This document shows positions 26,412-34,537 of a DNA stretch of 34,961 bases, one piece after another. The notes below the pieces were generated by a model. It did not search any database. It saw only the letters and a program-made list of their open reading frames with translations, and was not told where the DNA came from. Numbering within the stretch: the first letter of the stretch is position 1; each line of letters starts with the position of its first letter. The stretch lies in NCBI GenBank assembly GCA_024401335.1, contig JAKSLH010000026.1:1-34961 (forward strand), given 5' to 3'. Made by a program: the position numbers and the translations under genes. This stretch comes from Bacteroidales bacterium (lineage in GTDB: Bacteria > Bacteroidota > Bacteroidia > Bacteroidales > Marinilabiliaceae).

Positions 26412-28535
26412 ATGAAAGAGTGGTTTAAAAAGAAGTTCAACCAATACTATAAACCAACATATAGAATATTGATATTTGTTGTCGCCGCTGTGGTCATGGT
26501 ACTATCCTTCCCTAACGTCGACAAGATGCAGTACGAATACGAACTGCAACGCCCATGGAGATACGAAAATATCATAGCGCCATTCGACTTCCCTATCTAC
26601 AAGACCGACCAGGAGATCGCACTCGAACGCGACAGTATCCTCAATAACTTTAGGCCATACTACAAGCGCGACAGCATCAGTGCAAAAGACATCCAAAAGT
26701 CTATCAACAAGATGCTCGAAAACTACAAGGGCAAGGTCAGCATGATATGCCCTGCCAATGTAAGAGAAGACTCGCTCTGTATCTACATAGAACATACTCT
26801 ATTCAAATCACTTGATAAGATATACAGACAAGGTGTCCTCGAAATGCCTGAAATGGCTGAATATAGCAACGAAAAGACCTACGAACTCATGGTGATAGAT
26901 GGCAACATAATGGAGCCATTTACACTCGGCGAACTTCTCACTATGGGCGAGGCCTACAAGGAACTTGTGAGCAACATGGAGAGTGCTCTGAACAAGCGAT
27001 ACGGAATCGCTGCGACATGGACTGGCGTTCTTGTCGACCGTCTCCCACTGAGCGACCTCATCAGCACCAACATCAACTACGACAGCGAAAGGACATCTAC
27101 AGAAAGAGAGAAACGTCTGTCCGACATGTCGCTCTCATCTGGCAAGGTCCTCTCTGGACAGAAAATCATCAGTACAGGTGACATTGTCGATAAAAGATCC
27201 GTAAGGCTTATCGAGTCACTGAAAAAAGCCATAGAGACTCAGCACGGACTTGTCAACAGAGGACTGCCTGTCTATATCGGACAGTTTATCATGATAATGT
27301 GTTTCCTGACTACTGTTTACCTGTTCCTCCGATTCTTCAGAAAGGATGTGTTCCAAAAGCTGGGAAGTATCAACTTCATAGTCCTTGTGATGACTTGCTT
27401 CGTGGTTGGCGCTGGCATCATCTCTCAGAAACACGGCAACATAAGCTTCGTTGTTCCGTTCGTCGTCTCGCCAATAGTGATGAGAATCTTCCTCGACTCA
27501 CGACTGGCCATGTATGTCCACACGATAACAATACTCATAATATCATTCTTGGCCTACAACAGCCAGCTGTTCATTCTGCTCCATATCCCTGCAGGTATGG
27601 TTGCCATCATATCACTCGTCAACCTTACAAGAAGAGGCCAGATTGTACGAACATCTATTTTGGTGTTCCTTACATACGCCTTGATTTATATAGGCCACTG
27701 CATTTGGCAGACGGGTGACTATGACAACATCAACCCTTATGTCTTGGCGATGTTCGCTGTCAACGGCTTGTTCATGCTCTTGAGCTACCCATTGATCTAT
27801 GTCTTCGAGAGAATGTTTGGCTTCATATCCGATGTCACACTGCTCGAGCTATCCGATAGCAACAACGAGCTGCTCAGAGAACTATCCGAGAAAGCTCCTG
27901 GCACGTTCCAGCACTCAGTTCAGGTTGGTAATCTAGGACAGGAGGTAGCCATTCACATTGGAGCAAACGGAATGATGGTCAGAGCCGGTGCCATGTATCA
28001 CGACATTGGCAAGATCGTAACACCAGGTTATTTCACAGAGAACCAGGCTGGAGGCATCAACCCTCATGACGGCATGGACTATATGGAGTCTGCACAGATG
28101 ATCATAAAGCATATCGAAAACGGCAAACGCCTTGCCAACAAATACAACATACCTAAACAGATCATCGACATCATAACAAGCCATCACGGCATGTCGCAGG
28201 CAAGGTATTTCTACGTGTCATGGTGCAACGAGCACAAGGACATGACACCCGACATATCCAAATTCACCTATCCCGGACCGCTGCCTCAGACCAAGGAACA
28301 GGCTATAGTCATGATGGCCGATGCCGTTGAAGCAAGCTCTAAGAGCCTCACGGAATACACAGACAAGAGCATCGACGAACTGGTTGACAAGATCATCAAT
28401 ATGCAGATGGACTCAAAGCAGTTCCGCGAAGCCCCTATCACCTTCCGCGACATCGAAACCGCTAAGGGAATCTTCAAAGAAAAACTCAAAAACATCTACC
28501 ACGGCCGCATCCAATACCCAGAACTCCTGAAATAA
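26412..28535 (+). CDS. PgpH-type 7TM-HD cyclic-di-AMP phosphodiesterase
   Basis: 707 residues from the ATG at 26412 (MKEWFKKKFNQYYKPTYR). An N-terminal membrane helix (about 17-35) is followed by a 7TMR-HDED extracytoplasmic domain to about 280, and seven membrane helices to about 475. A cytoplasmic HD domain follows: TFQHSVQVGNLG, YHDIGKIV (H530, D531), HHGMSQARYFY and VMMADAVEASSKSL. This architecture is that of Listeria PgpH, which degrades c-di-AMP to pApA. Nothing in the window indicates the matching cyclase. A short possible hairpin follows the gene; no clear terminator is present before the AT-rich island. Confidence 0.92.
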   Translation: MKEWFKKKFNQYYKPTYRILIFVVAAVVMVLSFPNVDKMQYEYELQRPWRYENIIAPFDFPIYKTDQEIALERDSILNNFRPYYKRDSISAKDIQKSINKMLENYKGKVSMICPANVREDSLCIYIEHTLFKSLDKIYRQGVLEMPEMAEYSNEKTYELMVIDGNIMEPFTLGELLTMGEAYKELVSNMESALNKRYGIAATWTGVLVDRLPLSDLISTNINYDSERTSTEREKRLSDMSLSSGKVLSGQKIISTGDIVDKRSVRLIESLKKAIETQHGLVNRGLPVYIGQFIMIMCFLTTVYLFLRFFRKDVFQKLGSINFIVLVMTCFVVGAGIISQKHGNISFVVPFVVSPIVMRIFLDSRLAMYVHTITILIISFLAYNSQLFILLHIPAGMVAIISLVNLTRRGQIVRTSILVFLTYALIYIGHCIWQTGDYDNINPYVLAMFAVNGLFMLLSYPLIYVFERMFGFISDVTLLELSDSNNELLRELSEKAPGTFQHSVQVGNLGQEVAIHIGANGMMVRAGAMYHDIGKIVTPGYFTENQAGGINPHDGMDYMESAQMIIKHIENGKRLANKYNIPKQIIDIITSHHGMSQARYFYVSWCNEHKDMTPDISKFTYPGPLPQTKEQAIVMMADAVEASSKSLTEYTDKSIDELVDKIINMQMDSKQFREAPITFRDIETAKGIFKEKLKNIYHGRIQYPELLK

Positions 28536-28605
28536 ATCACATAATATTTAAAGTTATCGCCGTTAATTATTGGCGGGTGGCTCGCCACGAGCTTTGATTA
28601 CGTTA

Positions 28606-28986
28606 ATGAGTTATATCATTTGTGAAGAACAATCGAATAATAATATTTCAGAATTTTCAGTAGAAGCAATAACCAAGGGGTGTATGGCTTTTTGTAAGAA
28701 ATTTGACTATGTATCATTGCAACCTTCACGTATAGGTAAAGGTAATGATTTAAAAGCATGGATAGTGAAAATTCTTCGTATGAGACTGTCTTCTTTTAAT
28801 GCTCAACAGTATGGCGATTTCTATAAATTGACGCCCAAAACGGCAATTATGCATATTGACCAGATGTTAAAGTTGAATCTAATTAAGGATGCTTTGCTTC
28901 CTTCTGAAGATAACAAGCCTGTTTATGAGGTCGTTGATCCCCGAATTTTGCACATGATTGGAAGAGGAGTGTTAGATATTGATTAA
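28606..28986 (+). CDS. Small protein with a possible winged-helix domain
   Basis: 126 residues from the ATG at 28606 (MSYIICEEQSNNN); the TTG at 28570 would add 12 residues from a GC-rich hairpin-prone leader and is less likely. Residues 75-115 look like a winged helix-turn-helix: FYKLTPKTAIMHIDQMLKLN then NLIKDALLPSEDN and a wing PVYEVVDPRIL. The N-terminal half is helical (SVEAITKGCMAFCKKFDYVS). No family recognised; a DNA-binding regulator of the island is plausible but unproven. It lies 40 bases upstream of the deiminase fusion gene and shares its AT-rich codon use. Confidence 0.6.
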   Translation: MSYIICEEQSNNNISEFSVEAITKGCMAFCKKFDYVSLQPSRIGKGNDLKAWIVKILRMRLSSFNAQQYGDFYKLTPKTAIMHIDQMLKLNLIKDALLPSEDNKPVYEVVDPRILHMIGRGVLDID

Positions 28987-29026
28987 ATTAATTTGACATT
29001 CATTGACTAATAATCTAATCATAGGA

Positions 29027-30574
29027 ATGAATATTACTGAACAACTTCGACAATCAATGACTCTTGATGCCAATATGAACACAAATGACATCGAAGAGCG
29101 TTTTGAACAAATAGCGAAGATGCTGTTTGAAAGTTTCGCTATTCAAAAGGGTGAGAAGAAATATCTTTTTAAAGAGATTGAATTTTACTTCTACAATAAG
29201 AATCATCGTGACATAATCACTCATCCCCGAGTGTCAAAATCATTAAGCTGGTATGTAAATGACTTTGGAGGCATAGACCTTAACTTTGCTAGTAGTATTA
29301 AACGTGAAAACAGAGTAAATAGCAAGGGAAAGAATGTTGAAAAGTATGTTCTCGATGATAGTGCATATTTTGGTGGCATCCTCATTCGTCAACTAACAAG
29401 TGAAGATGGGTGTGAAGTTCTAAATGGACCATGGGCTTGTGCTGAATTGTTTAGGTGCTATGATGCTACTGTCATTGACAAGGACTTGCCTATTCTTGTG
29501 GAGTTTGATAATGGTATGGTGGGCTATATTCGTGAACCTCGCATCAATCTACTTACATCCAAACAAACAGTAGAGGGTAAGGTTGATTATATTCTTGAAG
29601 AATATCATGAAGTTTTTGAAAGGAAATGTCTATATAGTGATTTTTCGAGATTTGTGGATAGACGTTATAGATATGTGCGTTGTGATACATTAATGCACGA
29701 TAAAGATACAAACCTCGTGTATTTCTCTCCTTGGTTAAAAGACAATAAAGAAGGACATCCAGAGTTTTATAAGCGTCTGAAGGATGTGCTTAATGAAATG
29801 GGAATTGAGTCCAAAGAACTGAAATCTACAAATGATTATTGGGCTCGCGATTATATGCCGATTCAATTGGGCGAAAATGAGTTCTTGAAATATCGCTATT
29901 ATCCTGATTATCTTGTGAAGAGCAAGAATAAAAAAGATATTGAGACAATTACTGATGCTACCAAAGTGTTACGAGGTATGGGGATTAGCTGTCGTTCAAC
30001 TGACCTCATCATAGATGGTGGTAATATGGTGCCCTGCGGTCCATATATCGTGATGACAGATAAGGTGTATTCAGAAAACAGGAAAAAGAAAGATGATGTA
30101 GACTTTAAGGCTTTATTGGAATCCGAACTTGGTCATCCTGTCATCATTATTCCTTGGACTCCACATGAAGACGATGTATATGGACATTCTGATGGTTTCA
30201 TCAAATGGTGTGGTGATAATCGAATACTGATGGGTAATCATGGTGATTGCTATCCAGAAGAAGCTGCATCCATCTGTAGAATTCTTGAAAGTTATGGCTT
30301 TGAAGTGACAGAAATGCGTTTCAAGGGCAAAGTTGATAAACCTTGTTATGATCTCAACTGGGCATATATCAACTTCCTGCAAGTTGGCAAAAACATCATA
30401 ATGCCCAAATTCAATATTGAAGAAGATGCAATAGCTCAACAATACATTCAAGAAGTATTCCCCGATTGCTGTATTCGTCAAATAGAAATGGCAGAAGAAA
30501 TTGCAAAAGAAGGTGGCGCTTTACATTGTTTAAGTTGGAATGTATATCTTCCAAAATCACATGTGAAAACGTAA
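29027..30574 (+). CDS. Fusion of a glycosylase-like N-terminal domain and a PAD_porph/agmatine deiminase-type domain
   Basis: 515 residues from the ATG at 29027, preceded by ATAGGA. The C-terminal 300 residues are a guanidino-modifying enzyme of the agmatine deiminase/bacterial peptidyl-arginine deiminase group: WARDYMP (D275), IDGGNM, YGHSDGF (H387, D389) and the nucleophile in GGALHCLSW (C501). This chemistry converts a guanidino group to a ureido group with ammonia release. Residues 25-175 are not part of that family. Their order of elements (EIEFYF with E52 and Y54, HRDIITHPR, FGGILIR with R121, LNGPW) recalls the alkyladenine-DNA glycosylase fold, where ExY, LIRA and NGP occur in the same order; this is a weak pattern match. 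The substrate is unknown. Free agmatine catabolism is less likely, since no partner enzymes are nearby. Confidence 0.8.
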   Translation: MNITEQLRQSMTLDANMNTNDIEERFEQIAKMLFESFAIQKGEKKYLFKEIEFYFYNKNHRDIITHPRVSKSLSWYVNDFGGIDLNFASSIKRENRVNSKGKNVEKYVLDDSAYFGGILIRQLTSEDGCEVLNGPWACAELFRCYDATVIDKDLPILVEFDNGMVGYIREPRINLLTSKQTVEGKVDYILEEYHEVFERKCLYSDFSRFVDRRYRYVRCDTLMHDKDTNLVYFSPWLKDNKEGHPEFYKRLKDVLNEMGIESKELKSTNDYWARDYMPIQLGENEFLKYRYYPDYLVKSKNKKDIETITDATKVLRGMGISCRSTDLIIDGGNMVPCGPYIVMTDKVYSENRKKKDDVDFKALLESELGHPVIIIPWTPHEDDVYGHSDGFIKWCGDNRILMGNHGDCYPEEAASICRILESYGFEVTEMRFKGKVDKPCYDLNWAYINFLQVGKNIIMPKFNIEEDAIAQQYIQEVFPDCCIRQIEMAEEIAKEGGALHCLSWNVYLPKSHVKT

Positions 30575-30593
30575 ATCACCACCTATGAGATAT

Positions 30594-30645
30594 TTTTGTC
30601 CCTCGGCAATTTTCGGTTATCTCGGGGGACAGATGGGGGACAAAA
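30594..30645. repeat. Inverted repeat and tandem GGGGGACA after the deiminase gene
   Basis: TTTTGTCCC (30594-30602) is perfectly complementary to GGGACAAAA (30637-30645). Within it, GGGGGACA occurs twice (30624-30631, 30635-30642) with an 11-base period, and GAGATA/TATCTC are also inverted. No T-run follows, so it is a poor terminator. It may be a protein-binding site of the former element. Confidence 0.5.
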
Positions 30646-30653
30646 TGGGTGAT

Positions 30654-30769
30654 AATCTGCAAATATCGAAGTAAAAAATCAAAAATCTGCAAAAATAGAC
30701 ATAATTATAAATTCTAAAATTATGAGATTTACGAGCTATGTTTGCAAATAGTATGCTTTTCTTTGCAAA
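30654..30769. repeat. Clustered TGCAAA repeats near the mnmE attachment-like site
   Basis: AATCTGCAAA occurs at 30654-30663 and 30684-30693, exactly 30 bases apart, and the related palindrome TTTGCAAA at 30741-30748 and 30762-30769. The four copies lie within 125 bases of the duplicated mnmE end. Such short repeats beside a core site resemble arm-type binding sites of tyrosine recombinases; this is inference. Confidence 0.45.
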
Positions 30770-30772
30770 AAA

Positions 30773-30809
30773 TCACTTTCCCACGCAGAATCTACTTTCC
30801 GATGCAGAA
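30773..30809 (-). repeat. Tandem duplication of the 3' end of mnmE, attachment-site-like
   Basis: Read on the minus strand, the last 18 bases of mnmE (30809-30792, TTCTGCATCGGAAAGTAG, FCIGK-stop) are followed after one base by TTCTGCGTGGGAAAGTGA (30790-30773, FCVGK-stop). They match at 14 of 18 positions, and both encode the MnmE C-terminus with a stop. SGI1-type islands integrate in this same 18-base stretch of trmE/mnmE. The distal copy is probably the end brought or left by an integrated element. Confidence 0.65.
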
Positions 30810-32195
30810 GTGCGCAAAGATATTATTCAAGACATCCTGACTCGACACTTCTCCTGTGATGCTTGCCAACTCATCAAGCACCTCATGTATATCCATCGCT
30901 ACGAGCTCGCCCGAAAGGCCACTTGTCAATCCTTCATTGACTTTTACAAGATATTCATGGCTTCGTACAAGGGCCTCGTAGTGACGCATGTTTGTCACTA
31001 TCGTATCATTCGAATCTACTTTGACATCCGCTGCTCGCTCTAGCAACTCTTCTAATCGGTCTATACCTGTCTTATTCTTAGCTGATATGGCTACACTACC
31101 CCACACTCCCATCTCTTTCAACTGTTCATCTGTATAGGCGACAGATGACGCATCTACAACATCCGATTTGTTCACAATCAGCAAAAGACGTTGATCATTT
31201 GCATTCATATGTGGCACAATGCCTTCCAATATATTGGATATGCCATCTCTACCGCAAGAAGCATCTACAACGGCCAAAACAACGGTCGCATTCCTTATCT
31301 TCTCATACGTGCGCTCTATACCTATCTTCTCTACATAATCATCCGTGGAACGCAAACCTGCCGTGTCTATAAAACGGAACATAACACCATTAACCAGCAT
31401 GGTGTCCTCTATCGAATCTCGTGTTGTACCATGTATGTCACTGACAATGGCTCTCTCCTCATTCAAAAGGGCATTCAACAACGTACTCTTACCTGCATTT
31501 GTAGGACCTACAATGACAACAGGAACGCCATTCTTTATGGCATTACCTTTCTTGAAGGTATCACTTAATGATGTGACGAGATTATCTATCCTAGAAATAA
31601 GATGTATCAGCTCTGCCCTATCCGCAAACTCAACATCTTCTTCGCTAAAATCAAGCTCTAGCTCTAATAATGTACAAAACTGAAGAAGCTCGTCTCTCAA
31701 CTTGCGCAATTCATCACTCAACCCGCCTTTCATCTGACGCATCGCTACTCTACGGGCCGCTTCACTCTGCGAAGCTATAAGATCCGCCACAGCCTCTGCC
31801 TGACTCAAATCCATCTTGCCATTGGCAAACGCTCTCTGCGTGAACTCACCAGGCCTTGCCGTACGCACTCCCTTGCTTATCAACAACTGCATTATGCGCT
31901 GCTGAATGACAACGGAACCATGACATGCTATCTCTACCATGTCCTCCCCAGTAAAAGAATGAGGATTACGAAAAACAGACACTACCACGTCATCTACTAT
32001 CTCGTCACCATCTACTATCGAACCATAATGAAAGGTACCGCCTCTCTGTGATGATAGTTTCTTCGAACTGACTGGCGAACGGAATATCTCGTCTGCCTTG
32101 GCCAATGATTCGGGACCTGCAATACGCACAATGGCTATCGCTCCCATGCCAGGAGCTGTAGAGACGGCGCATATGGTTTCGTCTGTTATGAGCAT
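30792..32195 (-). CDS. mnmE: tRNA uridine-5-carboxymethylaminomethyl(34) synthesis GTPase
   Basis: 467 residues. The N-terminal tetrahydrofolate-binding domain starts ETICAVSTAPGMGAIAIVRI. The G domain has GPTNAGKST (G1), HGTTRDSIED (G2), DTAGLRSTDD (G3) and NKSD (G4). The C-terminus FAHFCIGK carries the conserved catalytic cysteine motif C-[IVL]-G-K. With MnmG it modifies the wobble uridine of tRNAs. It starts 3 bases after the ptb stop, so the two are co-transcribed. Its 3' end is duplicated just downstream, but the reading frame itself is intact. Confidence 0.97.
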   Translation of the reverse strand: MLITDETICAVSTAPGMGAIAIVRIAGPESLAKADEIFRSPVSSKKLSSQRGGTFHYGSIVDGDEIVDDVVVSVFRNPHSFTGEDMVEIACHGSVVIQQRIMQLLISKGVRTARPGEFTQRAFANGKMDLSQAEAVADLIASQSEAARRVAMRQMKGGLSDELRKLRDELLQFCTLLELELDFSEEDVEFADRAELIHLISRIDNLVTSLSDTFKKGNAIKNGVPVVIVGPTNAGKSTLLNALLNEERAIVSDIHGTTRDSIEDTMLVNGVMFRFIDTAGLRSTDDYVEKIGIERTYEKIRNATVVLAVVDASCGRDGISNILEGIVPHMNANDQRLLLIVNKSDVVDASSVAYTDEQLKEMGVWGSVAISAKNKTGIDRLEELLERAADVKVDSNDTIVTNMRHYEALVRSHEYLVKVNEGLTSGLSGELVAMDIHEVLDELASITGEVSSQDVLNNIFAHFCIGK

Positions 32196-32198
32196 ATA

Positions 32199-33113
32199 TT
32201 ACTTTGGTTTGTATTGAGCGACAACTGCGGCCAATGCTATGGAATTGACCTTGGTCTCCATATCATCAGAACGCGATGTCAATATTGTTGGTGCAAGCGT
32301 ACCGGTCAAAATACATCCACTGCGATGATTTACCATATGCGACATGCACTTGTATGTTATATTTCCTGCCTGTATATCTGGGAAAACAAGTATATCGGCA
32401 TCACCGACTATCTTCCTCTCCGTTGCATTCTTATGCATCGCTGCAGAAGGTACCGTTGCTAGGTCAAACGACAAAGGACCATCAACTATACAGTCTCTAA
32501 TCAAACCCTCATCGTTCATTCGCGACAGCTCCGCTGCCTCTACTGTACAAGGCATCTTTTGATTCACTGTCTCTACGGAAGCTAATACCGCTACCTTGGG
32601 AGTCTTCACACCACACGCCTTAGCTACTCCAACGCTATTCTCTATGAGACGCACCTTGTCCTCTAGAGAAGGATAAGGAACAAAAGCCACATCGGTGAGC
32701 AAAAGCAAGCGATCATAACCCGGAACCTCAAATACGGCTACATGCGACAACATCTTATCTGTACGCAATCCAACCGACTTGTCAAGCACTGTCTTTAAGA
32801 ATGCCTTTGTCTCCATAAGGCCCTTCATATACATGTCCGCCTCATGATAATGCACCATCTCGACTGCTCTCATAGCGGCCTTGATACCCTCCTGCTCGTT
32901 GACTATCTCAAGTCCATCCAGAGATATGTCGTTATCAAGAGCCAACCGTTCTATCTGGTTTCTATTACCTACTAACACCGCATCGGCAATACCAAGTCGA
33001 TATGCGGCTGAAACTGCAGAAAGCACATGAGTATCTTGAGCAGCAGCTACGGCTACTTTCTTTCTAGGACCTTGCTGAGCAAGCCCTATGATAGTGTCAA
33101 AAGTCATTTTCAT
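32199..33113 (-). CDS. Phosphate acetyl/butyryltransferase family protein
   Basis: 304 residues, the length of Ptb-type enzymes and shorter than most Pta. Family features are the N-terminal KKVAVAAAQDTHVLSAVSAA, YMKGLMETKAFLKTVLDK, LLLTDVAFVPYPSLEDK, DGPLSFDLATVPSAAMHK and the C-terminal IALAAVVAQ. The reaction exchanges CoA for phosphate on butyryl-CoA or similar acyl-CoA. The usual partner butyrate kinase (buk) is not adjacent; mnmE follows instead. The first ATG (33113) and the one at 33107 are both possible starts. Confidence 0.85.
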   Translation of the reverse strand: MKMTFDTIIGLAQQGPRKKVAVAAAQDTHVLSAVSAAYRLGIADAVLVGNRNQIERLALDNDISLDGLEIVNEQEGIKAAMRAVEMVHYHEADMYMKGLMETKAFLKTVLDKSVGLRTDKMLSHVAVFEVPGYDRLLLLTDVAFVPYPSLEDKVRLIENSVGVAKACGVKTPKVAVLASVETVNQKMPCTVEAAELSRMNDEGLIRDCIVDGPLSFDLATVPSAAMHKNATERKIVGDADILVFPDIQAGNITYKCMSHMVNHRSGCILTGTLAPTILTSRSDDMETKVNSIALAAVVAQYKPK

Positions 33114-33133
33114 TGTCCCATATTTCTCTTACA

Positions 33134-33141
33134 CAAAGGTA
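33134..33141 (-). promoter_or_regulatory. -7 promoter box of the ptb-mnmE operon
   Basis: Reverse-strand TACCTTTG matches TAnnTTTG, 20 bases upstream of the ATG at 33113. No spaced -33 TTTG is evident. Confidence 0.6.
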
Positions 33142-33247
33142 ACAAAGAAAAACGCCCTATTTTGAGCGGTGGGACAAGGCCTCTTGTGCATGGTGGCCAA
33201 AAGCACTAAAATGGGGGCAAAACAGCCCAACATGTGGTATGATATAC

Positions 33248-33281
33248 AAAAAAGACAGGTTGCACAAACGCGCAACCTGTC
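33248..33281 (-). terminator. Terminator of the aminotransferase gene
   Basis: On the minus strand a perfect 10-base stem (GACAGGTTGC with GCAACCTGTC) encloses an 8-base loop and is followed by a run of six T. It lies 19 bases after the stop codon. Confidence 0.95.
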
Positions 33282-33299
33282 ATATAACAGATAGACATC

Positions 33300-34493
33300 T
33301 TACTTCAAACGAGCAAGAGTCTCTTTGATTCTCTTCATTGCCTCGATGATATTCTCATCGCTTGTTGCATAGCTGAAACGGAAGCACTCAGGCGAACCAA
33401 ATGCATCACCGCCAACTGTTGCTACATGACCTACCTCAAGGAGGTACATTGCAAGGTCTGTAGAGTTATTAATCCTACGATCACCATCAGCCTTACCGAA
33501 ATATGAAGAACACTTAGGGAAGAGATAGAATGCACCTTCTGGATCATTAACCTCAAGACCAGGAATCTCCTTTGCAAGCTTAACAATGAGATTCTTACGA
33601 CGCTCAAATGCCTGACGCATTGTCTCAACACATGTCTGATCTCCAGCAAAGGCAACTTCTGCAGCCTTCTGAGATACCGAGCAAGGACCTGATGTATACT
33701 GACCCTGGAGCTTGTTACAGCCCTTAACAATCCACTCAGCAGCAGCGATGAAACCAATACGCCAACCTGTCATTGCGTATGCCTTCGAAACGCCATTGAT
33801 GATAACAACACGATCCTTGATGTCAGCAAACTCCGCCATTGAAGCATGACGACCTACATAGTTGATATGCTCATAAATCTCGTCAGCTATAACGATAACA
33901 CGCTCATGCTTGAGAAGTACATTCTTGAGAGCTTCAAGCTCTGCCTTGCTATATACCGAACCTGTAGGGTTAGATGGAGAACAAAGGATAAGCGCACGAG
34001 TCTTAGGAGTGATAGCCTTTTCAAGCTGTTCTGGAGTAATCTTGAAATTAGCCTCTATCTTAGCCTCAACAAAAACAGGAGTACCTTCTGCAAGAAGGAC
34101 CATCTGAGGATAGCTTACCCAATATGGAGCTGGAATGATAACCTCATCACCTGCATTAACAAGAGCCATAATGGCGTTGCAAACAGACTGCTTTGCACCA
34201 TTTGAGCAGAGAATCTGAGATGGCTTGTAGTCAAGACCATTCTCATTCTTGAGCTTCGCTACAATAGCATTCTTCAACTCAGGATAACCAGGAACAGGTG
34301 AGTAACGTGACCAGTTCTCATCAATAGCCTTCTTGGCAGCCTCCTTAATGTGATCTGGAGTGTTAAAGTCAGGCTCACCGACGCTCATGTTGATTACATC
34401 TACGCCCTGTGCCTTAAGTTCGCTACTTTTCTGCGACATAGCAAGTGTTGCAGATGGAGCAAGTCTGTTAAGACGATCTGAAAGGTTTTCCAT
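33300..34493 (-). CDS. Class I pyridoxal-phosphate aminotransferase, aspartate aminotransferase type
   Basis: 397 residues, a fold-type I aminotransferase of the 1-gamma/1-beta AspC group common in Bacteroidota and Firmicutes. The N-terminus SDRLNRLAPSATLAMSQKSS and GEPDFNTPDHIKEAA are typical. The asparagine/proline turn is in CSPSNPTGSVYS, DEIYEHINY carries the cofactor-contacting aspartate, and the PLP lysine is in INGVSKAYAMTGWRIG (K237). The distal arginine is in FRFSYATSD. It probably makes aspartate from oxaloacetate with glutamate; related prephenate or aromatic activity cannot be excluded. It is monocistronic between its own promoter and terminator. Confidence 0.93.
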   Translation of the reverse strand: MENLSDRLNRLAPSATLAMSQKSSELKAQGVDVINMSVGEPDFNTPDHIKEAAKKAIDENWSRYSPVPGYPELKNAIVAKLKNENGLDYKPSQILCSNGAKQSVCNAIMALVNAGDEVIIPAPYWVSYPQMVLLAEGTPVFVEAKIEANFKITPEQLEKAITPKTRALILCSPSNPTGSVYSKAELEALKNVLLKHERVIVIADEIYEHINYVGRHASMAEFADIKDRVVIINGVSKAYAMTGWRIGFIAAAEWIVKGCNKLQGQYTSGPCSVSQKAAEVAFAGDQTCVETMRQAFERRKNLIVKLAKEIPGLEVNDPEGAFYLFPKCSSYFGKADGDRRINNSTDLAMYLLEVGHVATVGGDAFGSPECFRFSYATSDENIIEAMKRIKETLARLK

Positions 34494-34537
34494 TACAGTT
34501 TTACGATTTCTTCTGTTTGTTTATTTATAGTATATCA

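Larger units (their letters stand above)
28536..30790. mobile_element. AT-rich accessory island adjoining the 3' end of mnmE
   Basis: Between pgpH and mnmE base composition and codon choice change: codons ending in A or T dominate, as in ATT, GAT, AAA and TTT, while flanking genes prefer ATC, GAC, AAG and TTC. The island holds two genes on the plus strand and a repeat-rich 3' end with a duplicated mnmE terminus. No integrase or transposase gene remains, and no third attachment-site copy is seen near 28540. I infer a decayed or mobilisable insertion rather than an intact element. Confidence 0.55.

Noticed and set aside
28556-28600. GTGG-CTCG-CCAC hairpin after pgpH considered as terminator
   Set aside because: The stem is only four bases and no T-run follows.
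29027-30574. Simple annotation as agmatine deiminase (aguA)
   Set aside because: The protein is about 150 residues longer than agmatine deiminase, carries an unrelated N-terminal domain, and no N-carbamoylputrescine amidase is adjacent.
30738-31043. TATGTTTG at 30737-30744 as a promoter for a plus-strand frame
   Set aside because: It matches the -7 box, but has no -33 element and the frame runs antisense into mnmE.
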